From contig NZ_CP116936.1 in NCBI RefSeq assembly GCF_028475105.1, positions 5,579,501 through 5,643,500 of the forward strand: a stretch of 64,000 nucleotides of DNA, read 5' to 3'. This DNA comes from Micromonospora sp. LH3U1 (GTDB lineage Bacteria; Actinomycetota; Actinomycetes; Mycobacteriales; Micromonosporaceae). The notes beneath the pieces were generated by a model. It made no database searches and had not been told where the DNA came from. It saw only the letters and a list, made by a program, of their open reading frames with translations. Made by a program: the position numbers and the translations under genes. This document shows, in pieces, positions 16,297 through 24,867 of the stretch. Position 1 is the first letter of the stretch, and each line of letters opens with the position of its first letter.

Positions 16297-17103
16297 CTAG
16301 ATGACGAGATTGCGACGGAACGCGCGCAGCGCCAGCAGCCAGCCGGCGACAGCCCAGGCGGCCAGGTAGAGCAGGTGCCCGGCGATCGACCACTGTGGGG
16401 CGACGCCGAGCGTGGCCGCGCGGCACAGGTCGACGGCGTGCCACAGCGGCGTCACGTACGCCAGCCACCGCAGCGCGTCGGGCAGCGACTCGACCGGGAA
16501 GAACACCCCGGCGAAGAGCGTCATCGGGATGACGGCGAAGCGGAAGAGCATCGCGAGCCAACTGTCGCTGGTCACCGACGCGGTGTACGCGAAGGTCGGC
16601 GCGGCGACGGCCAGCCCGAACAACGCCACCACCGGCACGGTGGCCACCGCCCACGGCGACCGCAACGCCCCGAACAACCCGGTGACCAGCAGGAACGCCG
16701 CGATCGTGGTGAGCACCCGGAACAGCACGAAGGCCAGGTGCCCGGCCAGGATGTCGCCCACCCGCAGCGGTGACGCACTCTGCGCGAAGTAGGTCTTGAC
16801 CCATTGGAAGTTGCTGAACACCGGCCAGGTCGAATCACCGACGGTCACCTGGAGTGCGGTCGAGGCGATCAGCCCGGGGACCAGCCAGTCGAGATAACGC
16901 ACCCCGCCGACGCCCTGGTCGATGTAGGCGCCGACGCCCAACCCGAAGCCGAGCACGGTCAGCACCGGCAGCAGGAACGAGGAGAACACCCCGGCCCGCC
17001 AGGTGCGTCGTAGACCCACCAGGTAGTGCTCGAACACCGCGTACGCCGGCACCCACGGGAGCCCTGGGCGAGCCCGCTCCCGCGTCGATCCCGCCACGCT
17101 CAT
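16297..17103 (-). CDS. ABC-2 type export permease (NodJ/DrrB-like)
   Basis: A 268-residue membrane protein with six hydrophobic segments. AYAVFEHYLVGLRRTWRAGV leads into the first; the loop FSNFQWVKTYFAQSASPLRVGD and the MTLFAGVFFPVESLPDALRWL motif are family hallmarks. ATG at 17103 was taken as start; an in-frame GTG at 17112 is possible and equally close to a weak GGGGTGG. It pairs with the other permease downstream and the ATPase encoded upstream. A near-perfect palindrome sits 38 bp upstream (17141-17164). Confidence 0.83.
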   Translation of the reverse strand: MSVAGSTRERARPGLPWVPAYAVFEHYLVGLRRTWRAGVFSSFLLPVLTVLGFGLGVGAYIDQGVGGVRYLDWLVPGLIASTALQVTVGDSTWPVFSNFQWVKTYFAQSASPLRVGDILAGHLAFVLFRVLTTIAAFLLVTGLFGALRSPWAVATVPVVALFGLAVAAPTFAYTASVTSDSWLAMLFRFAVIPMTLFAGVFFPVESLPDALRWLAYVTPLWHAVDLCRAATLGVAPQWSIAGHLLYLAAWAVAGWLLALRAFRRNLVI

Positions 17104-17140
17104 CACGACCACCCCGCCCCACCGCGCCGGCCACCACGAC

Positions 17141-17164
17141 CTGTCTACCCCCGGGGTACGACAG
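17141..17164. promoter_or_regulatory. Palindrome upstream of the export permeases
   Basis: CTGTCTACCCC and GGGGTACGACAG face each other around one C, with one unpaired base, giving an almost continuous dyad 38 bp before the permease start. It could be an operator; no regulator gene is adjacent. A second, weaker stem (about 17202-17248, GCCCGGGTTT against AAACCGGGC) lies between this and the ATPase and may attenuate read-through. The rest of the 17104-17387 gap holds no gene. Confidence 0.4.
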
Positions 17165-17387
17165 GCCGCCGGTCACCCTACGACGGCCTCATCGACGTGT
17201 CGCCCGGGTTTCGCCACCTTGATCGACACGGCTTCCGGGAAACCGGGCCGTCCGCCCCGCCACGTCACCCCGACTTCCAGGAAGCCGAGTCGATCAGCCG
17301 CAGGCCGGGCGGTGCGTGCGTGCCGGTCAGGCCGGGCGACACGCCGGGAAGGTTGTTGCTGAGCTGCCAACGATCACCCGTGACCCG

Positions 17388-18320
17388 TCAGTCGACCAGG
17401 GTGCGACCGGTCAGGTGCAGGAACACGTCCTCCAGGCCGCTGCGCCGCACCAGCACGTTGGCCGGGGTGAGCCCCAACGCGGAGACCTCGACGACCGCCT
17501 CGTCGCCGTCGGGCACGTAGAGCAGGACCCGGTCGGGCAGCACCTCGACCCGCTCCCCCAGACCGTCGAGCTTGCCCGCGAACGGCTCCTGTGACTCGGC
17601 GGCGAAGCGCAGCTCGACCACCTCGCGGGTGGAGTGTTGCTCGATCAGCGCCCGGGGTGAGCCCTCGGCCACGATTCGCCCGCCGTCCATCACCACCAGC
17701 CGGTCGCAGAGCTGCTCGGCCTCGTCCATGTAGTGCGTGGTGAGCACCAGCGTGACGCCCTGCTGCTTGAGCCGGAACAGCCGCTCCCACACCAGGTGCC
17801 GGGCCTGCGGGTCGAGCCCGGTGGTCGGCTCGTCGAGCAGCACGATCTCCGGTTCGTTGACCAGCGCGCGGGCGATGGTCAGCCGACGCTTCATTCCACC
17901 GGACAGCGGATCGACCTTGCTGTCGGCCCGCTCGGTGAGCTGGACGAAGTCGAGCAGCTCGTCGGCCCGCTCCCGAGCCGCCCGGCGCGAGATGCCGAAG
18001 TAGCGGGCGTAGACGACCAGGTTTTCCCGGACGGTCAACTCCGGGTCGAGATTGTCCAGCTGTGGGCACACGCCGAGCCGGGCCCGGATCGCCGGCCCGT
18101 CAGCGACCGGGTCCATGTCGAGGATGCGCAGTTCGCCCCCGCTGGGTGGGGAGATGCAGCCGACCATCCGCATGGTGGAGGACTTGCCGGCACCGTTGGG
18201 CCCGAGGAAGCCGAACGCCTCACCCGAGTGCACCTCGACGTCGATGCCGTCCACGGCGGTGAAGTCGCCGAACCGCTTCACCAGCCCGCGAGCCTGAATG
18301 AGTGGTCGCCCCGAAGTCAC
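17388..18320 (-). CDS. ABC exporter ATP-binding protein (DrrA/NodI-like)
   Basis: A 310-residue ATPase. Walker A GPNGAGKSS near residue 43, Q-loop VCPQLDNLDPELTVREN, signature DPLSGGMKRRLTIARAL near 140, Walker B IVLLDEPTTGLDP and switch TTHYMDEAEQLCDR are all present. The C-terminal domain of about 80 residues after the core (VVELRFAAESQEP onwards) is the DrrA-type extension ending SGLEDVFLHLTGRTL. The start is GTG at 18320. It lies upstream of two ABC-2 permeases on the same strand after a 284-bp gap and is their likely motor. LDP-x-LTVREN and overall length place it in the NodI/DrrA export branch. Confidence 0.87.
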   Translation of the reverse strand: MTSGRPLIQARGLVKRFGDFTAVDGIDVEVHSGEAFGFLGPNGAGKSSTMRMVGCISPPSGGELRILDMDPVADGPAIRARLGVCPQLDNLDPELTVRENLVVYARYFGISRRAARERADELLDFVQLTERADSKVDPLSGGMKRRLTIARALVNEPEIVLLDEPTTGLDPQARHLVWERLFRLKQQGVTLVLTTHYMDEAEQLCDRLVVMDGGRIVAEGSPRALIEQHSTREVVELRFAAESQEPFAGKLDGLGERVEVLPDRVLLYVPDGDEAVVEVSALGLTPANVLVRRSGLEDVFLHLTGRTLVD

Positions 18321-18372
18321 CGCCCGACCCTAGCCGCCGGGTCCGACACGTCCCACCGACTTATGTCGAGGT

Positions 18373-18909
18373 TCAGAGGTCGCCGGGGACGGTGGCGGCG
18401 CGGGCAGCGGTGACCAGACGGTCGGTTTCGGTGAGCAGGGCCTCGTCGTCCGCCGGGGTCCCGGGGTCGAGTCGGACCGTCCAGGTGAGACCGTCGACCC
18501 CGGCCACGCGCCGGGCCGCGACCCGCGCCGCGCCGCCGGGCACCGGGTGGTGCTCGGTGTACGCGACGGAGCGGGTCACCCGTGCCCGCACCTGGTGCGG
18601 CAGCTCACCCGGGTCGAGGAGGAGGTACGTCTCGGCCGGGCCGTCGACGACCAGCGTGTAGCCGTCGCGTTCGACGACGGTCTCGGCGGGCGTGACGGTC
18701 AACTCCCTGCCGGACCAGACCGCCTTGAGGATGGTGTGCCAGCCGAGCCGGTGCCCCCGACCGGGCAACCACAGCCCGAGGTTGGAGGCGACCACCACCC
18801 CGTCGCCCTCGCCGTTACCGGCGGCTGCCCACGACAGCACCCGTTCGTCGGGTGTCAGCGGCGGCCGGTCGGCCGGTGGCAGCTTCGGCTTGCGGCTGAA
18901 CAGTCCCAT
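18373..18909 (-). CDS. Conserved actinobacterial hypothetical protein
   Basis: A 178-residue soluble protein, unrecognised beyond being of a type commonly found beside dnaG in actinobacteria. It starts MGLFSRKPKLPPADRPPL and has a Trp/Gly-rich beta-type region (SNLGLWLPGRGHRLGWHTI, then AVWSGRELTVTPAETVVERDG) that looks like a PH-like fold, and a helical C-terminus. There is no signal peptide. Its start codon is immediately adjacent to the dnaG stop, so it is the distal gene of the dnaG transcript. Confidence 0.7.
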   Translation of the reverse strand: MGLFSRKPKLPPADRPPLTPDERVLSWAAAGNGEGDGVVVASNLGLWLPGRGHRLGWHTILKAVWSGRELTVTPAETVVERDGYTLVVDGPAETYLLLDPGELPHQVRARVTRSVAYTEHHPVPGGAARVAARRVAGVDGLTWTVRLDPGTPADDEALLTETDRLVTAARAATVPGDL

Positions 18910-20790
18910 CTAGAGGCCTCCCGCGGCCTGCTCGCGCAGCGCTCGGGCGTGCTGCTCCAGGGACAGCAGCTCACCGAAGGCGGCGAAGTACTCGTCCTTG
19001 TTGTTGACCGGGTTGATCCGTTGGATGCGTGACTTGAGGTCCCGGACCCGGGCGGTCACCGACCCGAACTGCACCCGCGCCATCGTGATCGACACGTAGC
19101 GCGGGTCTGGTTCTGCGTCGATCCGCAGCGGCTCCACCGCCAGCTCGCCGACCAGCGCCGCCGACGCCAGGTCGTCGCAGGCGTCGCGGACCGACTCGAT
19201 CCAGACCGCGCCGCCGGTCGCCGATGCGGCCCCACCGGCCGTCGCGATGGCCGTACGCACCCCGACGTGCACCGGGTGGCGGTATTCCGTGGCCTCGACG
19301 GCGTCGAACATGGGCCCGGCCAGAACCGGCTGCTGGAGGGCGAGCTTCAGCGCCTCCCGCTCGACCATCGACAGCGGGCTGTCCAGTGCCGGTTCGGGGC
19401 GGGCCGACGCGGGTCGGGCGGCGGGTGCGGCATCGCGGGTGCCGGGCGGTGGGGTGTTGGCGGCGGCGAGCACCGCCCGCTGCACCGGCTCGATCTCCAT
19501 GCCGAGGTCCATGGCGAGTTTGCGGACGTACTCCGGGCGCTTTTCCCGGTCCTTGAGTCGCGCGACCAGCGGCGCGGCGTGGCGCATCGCCTCGACCCGG
19601 CCGTCGACGGTGTCCAGGTCGAAGCGGCTGATCACGTGTCGCAGCGCGAAGTCGACAAGCGGCTCGCGGCGGGCGACCAGGTCACGCACCGCCAGGTCGC
19701 CCTTTGCCAGCCGCAGATCACACGGGTCCATGTTGTCCGGGCTGACCGCGATAAACGTCCGCCCGACGAACCGCTGGTCATCTTCGAAGGCGCGCAGTGC
19801 GGCCTTCTGGCCGGCGGCGTCACCGTCGAAGGTGAAGATGATCTCGCCGGCCACCTCGTCACTGTCGAACAGGAGCCGACGCAGAACAGATATGTGGTCG
19901 GCGGCGAAGGCGGTGCCGCAGGTCGCCACCGCCGTGGTCACCCCGGCGAGGTGGCAGGCCATCACGTCGGTGTAACCCTCGACGATCACCGCCCGACCCT
20001 GCTTGGCGATCTCCCGTTTGGCCTGGTCGATGCCGTAGAGCACGTGCGACTTCTTGTAGATCGGCGTCTCGGGGGTGTTCAGGTATTTCGGGCCGTCGTC
20101 GTCGTCGAAGAGCTTGCGGGCGCCGAAGCCGATCACGTCGCCGGCGAGGTCACGGATCGGCCAGAGCAGCCGACGGCGGAACCGGTCGATCAGTGAACCG
20201 GAGCGGGACTCCCGGGACAACCCGGCGGTGACCAGCTCCTGGTGGGTGAAGCCCTGCTGGCGCAGGTGCTTGGTGAGCAGGTCCCAGCCGTCCGGCGCGA
20301 AGCCGCAGCCGTAGCGCTCCGCGGCGGCCCGGTCGAAGCCCCGTTGGGCCAGGAACTCCCGGGCCGCCCGGGCGCCCGCGGTGCTGAGCTGCGCCCGGTA
20401 GAACTCGACCGCGGCGGCGTGCGCGGCGACAAGGCGCTGGCGCTGGCCCTGCTGCGGGCGTGGGCGCGGGGTGCCCTTGTCGTCCTCGATGTAACGCAGT
20501 TGGATGCCGGCGCGGCCGGCCAGCCGCTCGACGGACTCCACGAAGCTGAGGTGGTCGGCGTCCATCAGGAACTTGATCGCGTCGCCGCCGGCCCCGCAGC
20601 CGAAGCAATACCAGACGTTGCGGGCCGGAGAGACGTTGAACGACGGACTCTTCTCGTCGTGGAACGGGCACAGGCCCTTGAGGTTGCCGCCGCCGGCGGA
20701 CTTCAGGGTGACCGTCTCGGAGATCACATCCCCGATGGAGGTGCGTTCCCGGACCAGTGCGATGTCCTCGTCCCGGATCCGCCCAGCCAT
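18910..20790 (-). CDS. dnaG: DNA primase DnaG
   Basis: A 626-residue replicative primase. The N-terminal CHC2 zinc-binding domain is intact (CPFHDEKSPSFNV near residue 41 and YCFGCGAGGD near 62). The RNA polymerase domain follows with RFRRRLLWPIRDLAGDVIGFGAR. The Toprim motifs AVIVEGYTDVMA near 265 and FTFDGDAAGQKAALRAF near 315 hold the catalytic Glu and Asp-x-Asp. The C-terminal part after a Pro/Ala-rich linker (about 440-465) is the DnaB-interacting region. The start at 20790 gives the normal MAGRIRDEDIALVRERT beginning. It makes RNA primers for DNA replication. Confidence 0.97.
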   Translation of the reverse strand: MAGRIRDEDIALVRERTSIGDVISETVTLKSAGGGNLKGLCPFHDEKSPSFNVSPARNVWYCFGCGAGGDAIKFLMDADHLSFVESVERLAGRAGIQLRYIEDDKGTPRPRPQQGQRQRLVAAHAAAVEFYRAQLSTAGARAAREFLAQRGFDRAAAERYGCGFAPDGWDLLTKHLRQQGFTHQELVTAGLSRESRSGSLIDRFRRRLLWPIRDLAGDVIGFGARKLFDDDDGPKYLNTPETPIYKKSHVLYGIDQAKREIAKQGRAVIVEGYTDVMACHLAGVTTAVATCGTAFAADHISVLRRLLFDSDEVAGEIIFTFDGDAAGQKAALRAFEDDQRFVGRTFIAVSPDNMDPCDLRLAKGDLAVRDLVARREPLVDFALRHVISRFDLDTVDGRVEAMRHAAPLVARLKDREKRPEYVRKLAMDLGMEIEPVQRAVLAAANTPPPGTRDAAPAARPASARPEPALDSPLSMVEREALKLALQQPVLAGPMFDAVEATEYRHPVHVGVRTAIATAGGAASATGGAVWIESVRDACDDLASAALVGELAVEPLRIDAEPDPRYVSITMARVQFGSVTARVRDLKSRIQRINPVNNKDEYFAAFGELLSLEQHARALREQAAGGL

Positions 20791-20925
20791 GCGCCACCCC
20801 CTCGCCGTACATCCTGCCCTGCCGGACCGACGACACGCCGGCCGGGGGACGCCGGTGTGGCGGCGGCCGCTGCCGGCTGGGCGGTTCCGGCCCGGGAGCC
20901 GGGCCCGCCCGGGGACCATGACCAG

Positions 20926-22131
20926 ATGCGCAGGGTACGGACCGAAGCCCCCCACCTGCCGAGATGGTTGGCCACACGGATGGGGATACGCGGAGAGGCC
21001 CCGCAGACCGACGACGCCGGCCACCGCCACGCCACCTGGCTGGAACTCTTCCTCGACCTCATCTTCGTGTACGCGTTGGCGGCGGTGGTGGCCCGACTGG
21101 GCGACGACCCGACCCCTCCGCCGACCGCCGTGCTGGCCGTGATCGGGCTCTTCGTGGTGATCCAGTGGGCCTGGGTGGGGCAGGTCTACTACGACACCCG
21201 CTTCGACCCGGATGACGCGCTGCACCGGCTGCTGGTGCTTGTCGCGTTGGTCGGCGCGGGCGCGATGACACTCGGTGTCGACGAGGTGCCGGAGAGCGTG
21301 CTCCTGCCGGTCGGCTACCTGATCGTGCGGGGCGTACTGCTCCTGCTGTACCTGCGTGCCCGGCCGACCAGCCCGATGGCCCGCATGGTGACAACGATCT
21401 ACCTGATCGGCTTCGGGACGGGCTGGCTGATCTGGCTGGTGTCGCTCGCCGCGCCCACCGAACTGCGCCCGGTGCTGTGGATCGTCGCGATGGTCATCGA
21501 ACTGGCCACGCCCTGGGTCGGTGCGCGGTGGCTCAACCGCTGGCCGGTGGACAACCGGCATCTGCCGGAACGGATCGGGCAGTTCACCATCATCGTGCTG
21601 GGTAGCGCGCTGGCCGGACTGCTCTTCGCGGTGCCGGACCACCCCCGGCCAAACATGATCCTCACCGCCGGGTTGGCCTTCCTGATACCGGCGGCCGTCT
21701 GGTGGGTCTACACCACCTTCGTCACCACCCGCCTGACCCAGAGTCGGCTGCGCGGGGGGCAGGCGTACAGCTACCTGCACATTCCGCTCGGTGGTGCGCT
21801 GCTGCTGCTCGGCTGGGCGCTCGGGCAGGTGGTCCGGCTGGTCGATGACGACGCGACCCGACTGCCGCTGGAGCTGCGGCTGCTACTGGCGGCCTCGATG
21901 GTGGTCTGGACGCTCTGTGGCCTGGCCCTGTACTGGCTGTGGACCCGACCGAACACCGCCCGGTTGGCGATCGCCGCCTACGGGGTGGTCTCGGTCTGCG
22001 TGATCACCTCGACGGTGCACGAGCCGAGGTTGATGCTGGCCCTGCTCGCCGCGGCGATCGTCGGGTACGCCGTGCTGCTCAGCCGGCGACTCGCCCGAGC
22101 CAGGGAGTCGAGAGAAGCATCCGAGGGATGA
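20926..22131 (+). CDS. Low temperature requirement protein A (LtrA) family membrane protein
   Basis: A 401-residue integral membrane protein with about eleven hydrophobic segments. The N-terminal motif HATWLELFLDLIFVYALAAV (about 35-55) defines the LtrA family; QWAWVGQVYYDTRFDPDD and QAYSYLHIPLGGALLLLG are further conserved parts. The ATG at 20926 is the first codon of the family-like N-terminus; the longer open frame upstream is the antisense of dnaG. Monocistronic, divergent from dnaG across 135 bp. The family's name comes from a Listeria cold-growth mutant; molecular function is unknown. Confidence 0.85.
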   Translation: MRRVRTEAPHLPRWLATRMGIRGEAPQTDDAGHRHATWLELFLDLIFVYALAAVVARLGDDPTPPPTAVLAVIGLFVVIQWAWVGQVYYDTRFDPDDALHRLLVLVALVGAGAMTLGVDEVPESVLLPVGYLIVRGVLLLLYLRARPTSPMARMVTTIYLIGFGTGWLIWLVSLAAPTELRPVLWIVAMVIELATPWVGARWLNRWPVDNRHLPERIGQFTIIVLGSALAGLLFAVPDHPRPNMILTAGLAFLIPAAVWWVYTTFVTTRLTQSRLRGGQAYSYLHIPLGGALLLLGWALGQVVRLVDDDATRLPLELRLLLAASMVVWTLCGLALYWLWTRPNTARLAIAAYGVVSVCVITSTVHEPRLMLALLAAAIVGYAVLLSRRLARARESREASEG

Positions 22132-22138
22132 GTGACGC

Positions 22139-22996
22139 TCAGGCAGCGGTCGGCTCCTGGGCCGCTACCGCGGCGGTCGGCTCCTCGGCGGCCACCTGCC
22201 GGTTCCAGTCGGCCTTGCTGGAGCGCCAGCCCTCGTCGTCCATACCCCGCCGCCAGTAGCCGGAGATGGAGAGACGATCGACGGGTACGCCCCGCTCGGC
22301 GCGCAGCAGTCGGCGCAGTTCCCGGACGAAGGCGGCCTCGCCGTGGACGAAGGCGTGCACCTGGCCGGCCGGGAACTCCAACTCGCGCACCGCCGCGACC
22401 AGCGCCTCACCCACCGGGCGTTCGCCGCGGTGCAGCCAGGTGAGCTGAACCGCGCCAGGGCTGAGCAGCTTCTGCTCCTCAGCCGGGTCGGCGACCTCCA
22501 CGAGGACGTGGGCCGGGGCGCCCAGTGGCAGCCGCTCCAGGGCCGCGGCGATCGCCGGCAGGGCACTCTCGTCGCCGACGAGCAGGTGCCAGTCCGCGTC
22601 CGGGCTCGGGGCGTACGCGCCGCCGGGGCCGACGAAGTGCACGGGATCGCCCGGGCGCAACGCGGCGGCCCACGGGCCGGCCAGCCCCTCGTCGCCGTGG
22701 TGCACCACGTCCACGGTCAACTCCTCGGCCAGCGGGTCCCAGCGTCGCACCGTGTACGCGCGCAACCGGGGCCACTGCTCCCGGGGCAGGTCCCGGCGGA
22801 TCGCGGCGAGGTCCAACGGCTCCGGGTACGCGACGCCGGGCTGCGGGAACACCACCTTGATGTAGTGGTCGGTGAACTCGCCCACCGGCAGGTCGGCCAG
22901 CTCGTCGCCACCGAGGACGAGGCGGATCAGGTGCGGGGTGGGCCGCTCGGTGCGCAGCACCCGGACCGAGGTGACGTTCCTGGGGCGTTCCGTCAT
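22139..22996 (-). CDS. Siderophore-interacting protein (FAD-dependent ferric-siderophore reductase)
   Basis: A 285-residue SIP-family flavoprotein. The FAD-binding barrel contains RLRAYTVRRWDP (FAD-binding RxYT) near residue 80 and VHHGDEGLAGPWAAALRPGD; the NAD(P)-binding part has LLVGDESALPAIAAALE and the C-terminal SISGYWRRGMDDEGWR is a typical SIP ending. It releases iron from imported ferric siderophores by reduction. An IdeR/DmdR1-type iron box at 23002-23020 lies 6 bp before the ATG, so expression should rise when iron is scarce. No Shine-Dalgarno is visible between box and start. It converges with ltrA, with 7 bp between stops. Confidence 0.92.
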   Translation of the reverse strand: MTERPRNVTSVRVLRTERPTPHLIRLVLGGDELADLPVGEFTDHYIKVVFPQPGVAYPEPLDLAAIRRDLPREQWPRLRAYTVRRWDPLAEELTVDVVHHGDEGLAGPWAAALRPGDPVHFVGPGGAYAPSPDADWHLLVGDESALPAIAAALERLPLGAPAHVLVEVADPAEEQKLLSPGAVQLTWLHRGERPVGEALVAAVRELEFPAGQVHAFVHGEAAFVRELRRLLRAERGVPVDRLSISGYWRRGMDDEGWRSSKADWNRQVAAEEPTAAVAAQEPTAA

Positions 22997-23001
22997 GCCA
23001 C

Positions 23002-23020
23002 TTAGGTTAGCCTAATCTGC
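23002..23020. promoter_or_regulatory. Iron box (IdeR/DmdR1 operator) of the siderophore-interacting protein gene
   Basis: TTAGGTTAGCCTAATCTGC matches 16 of 19 positions of the actinobacterial iron box TTAGGTTAG-S-CTAACCTAA; the first 14 are perfect. It starts 6 bp upstream of the SIP ATG and overlaps the stop codon of dgt (23012-23014). Fe-bound IdeR-type repressor would block the SIP promoter. Confidence 0.85.
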
Positions 23021-24277
23021 CTCGTGGCCTGTCCCCGGTGCACTCCTGCCGACCAGGCGGGCGTGCCACGTCACGGCCGCCGGGTCGGTGAGTGAGGCGA
23101 CCTGGTCGATCACCACCCGCAGTCGGGCGGTGTCGTCCGGGGCGGCCCGCCACAGCGGGGCGAAGATCGGGTCGAGCCCTTCCGGCGCGCGCCGGACCAA
23201 CGCGGCGACCAACTCGGCGAGCATCGTCCGCTGCCGCTCGTAACGGCCCCGGAAGCCAGCTCGACGCATCACGTAACGCAGCGCGATGCCCTTGAGTAGC
23301 GCGCACTGCGCCCGGACCCGCCGGGGCACCACCAGGTCCGCGGCGTAACGGCGGTGCGGACCGGGCCCGAAGCGCTCCTCCGTGGCAGCCACCGCAGCGG
23401 ACACGAACCGCCCGGTCACCCCGCTGGTGGTGGCCTTCAGCGCGACCTGCGCGCGATGGCTGCCGTCGTACCCGGCCAGTGGGGCGAGCAGCGGATCGGC
23501 CAGCAGCTCGACCAGCACCTCGGCCAGGTCGGCCGCGGACTCCCCGGAGTAGGCGCCGGCCACGTCGGCACAGAGCGCGGCACGCTCGTCGGCGTCGGTG
23601 CGCAGGGGGTGCAGCGTGACGTACCCGCCGTGGATGCCGTCCTCGACGTCGTGCACCGAGTACGCGACGTCGTCGGCCCAGTCCATCACCTGCGCCTCAA
23701 GGCAGCGCCGGTCGCCTGGCGCACCGGCCCGGAGCCAGTCGAAGACGGTCAGGTCGTCGGCGTACACCCCGAACTTGCGCTCCCCGGGCCGGCGCGGCCA
23801 GGGGTACTTGCCGATCGCGTCGAGCGACGCCCGGGTCAGGTTCAGCCCGGCGGACGACCCGTCCGGGGCGAGCACCTTCGCTTCCAGGCGGGTCAGCACC
23901 CGCAAGGTCTGCGCGTTGCCCTCGAAGCCGCCGCACGGTGTGGCGAGCAGGTCCAGGGCGGCCTCGCCGTTGTGCCCGAACGGCGGGTGCCCGAGGTCGT
24001 GGGCGAGCCCGGCGACGTCCACCACGTCCGGGTCGCAGCCCAACCGGGCGCCCATTTCCCGGGCGATCTGCGCCACCTCCAGCGAGTGGGTCAGCCGCGT
24101 ACGCAGGAAGTCGTCCGTGCCGGCGGTGTGCACCTGGGTCTTGGTGGCCAGTCGACGGAACGCCGCGGAGTGCAGCACCCGCGCACGGTCACGCTCGTAC
24201 GGTGACCGGCGGTGCCCGGTGTCCTTGGGCGACTCCTCGACCAGTCGGGCGTCCGCCGACTCATTCCTCACGGGCAT
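23012..24277 (-). CDS. dgt: Deoxyguanosinetriphosphate triphosphohydrolase-like protein
   Basis: A 421-residue HD-domain phosphohydrolase. The N-terminus DTGHRRSPYERDRARVLHSAAFRRLATKTQV, then RTRLTHSLEVAQIAR and GLAHDLGHPPFGHNGE carry the metal-binding His, His-Asp and substrate residues of the dGTPase family. WADDVAYSVHDVEDG near 200 provides the last Asp of the HD set. The length is typical of the actinobacterial enzymes. It hydrolyses dNTPs to deoxynucleoside plus triphosphate. Its start lies inside the 3' end of the VOC gene (17-bp overlap), so they are cotranscribed. Association with dnaG is common in actinobacteria. Confidence 0.93.
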   Translation of the reverse strand: MPVRNESADARLVEESPKDTGHRRSPYERDRARVLHSAAFRRLATKTQVHTAGTDDFLRTRLTHSLEVAQIAREMGARLGCDPDVVDVAGLAHDLGHPPFGHNGEAALDLLATPCGGFEGNAQTLRVLTRLEAKVLAPDGSSAGLNLTRASLDAIGKYPWPRRPGERKFGVYADDLTVFDWLRAGAPGDRRCLEAQVMDWADDVAYSVHDVEDGIHGGYVTLHPLRTDADERAALCADVAGAYSGESAADLAEVLVELLADPLLAPLAGYDGSHRAQVALKATTSGVTGRFVSAAVAATEERFGPGPHRRYAADLVVPRRVRAQCALLKGIALRYVMRRAGFRGRYERQRTMLAELVAALVRRAPEGLDPIFAPLWRAAPDDTARLRVVIDQVASLTDPAAVTWHARLVGRSAPGTGHEAD

Positions 24278-24614
24278 GCAGCACGCAGAACTCGTTGCCC
24301 TCCGGATCGGCCAACACCGTCCACTCGACGTCGCCCTGACCGACGTCGACGTGCCGGGCGCCCATGTCGACCAGCCGCTCGACCTCGGCCTCCAGGTTGG
24401 CGGGGCGCAGATCGAGGTGCAGTCGGTTCTTGCGCTCCTTGCCGTCGGGCACCGGCACGAAGACCAGGCCGGGCAGGCGGTCGGCGGACTGGCGGATCTC
24501 CACCTCGTCCGGCTTCTCGGTGACGACCTGATAGCCGAGCGCCTCGGCCCACCAGCGGGCCAGTCGGGCCGGATCGAGGGCGTCGACGGTCAGGCTCTCC
24601 CAGACACTGGTCAT
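24261..24614 (-). CDS. VOC (glyoxalase/bleomycin resistance-like) family protein
   Basis: A 117-residue single vicinal-oxygen-chelate domain. It has the beginning WESLTVDALDPARLARWWAEALGY, RLHLDLRPANLEAEVERLVDMGA and the ending VLADPEGNEFCVL that mark the family; the Glu of NEFCVL and the His of LHLDL are likely metal ligands. The start at 24614 is preceded by a modest GGGAAGG. It overlaps the dgt start by 17 bp. Many such small VOC proteins have unknown substrates, so no reaction is proposed. Confidence 0.85.
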   Translation of the reverse strand: MTSVWESLTVDALDPARLARWWAEALGYQVVTEKPDEVEIRQSADRLPGLVFVPVPDGKERKNRLHLDLRPANLEAEVERLVDMGARHVDVGQGDVEWTVLADPEGNEFCVLHAREE

Positions 24615-24867
24615 GCAGTCACCCTTCCCGTTCGACGGCGTACGCAATCGGCCGTGTGCGAGCGAGCCAAGATTACGCCCGCCACCGCTGCTCGACCCGT
24701 CTCCGACGCCTCGGCGACGGGTCCACAACCGCCGATTGGCCCGGAGTTGTCAACCGATTGCCGAGGGTTACGGGCTCGCGGGTCGAAGTGGCCACCGGTA
24801 ACGTTCCCAGCGCGGAACGTGACCAACCGACTGACACGCAGAGCCCAACCGGTTAGGGGAAACGCTC

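Noticed and set aside
20791..21780. N-terminal extension of the dnaG frame
   Set aside because: It is the antisense of ltrA and adds Arg/His/Gln-rich sequence unlike any primase; MAGRIRDEDIALV at 20790 is the normal start.
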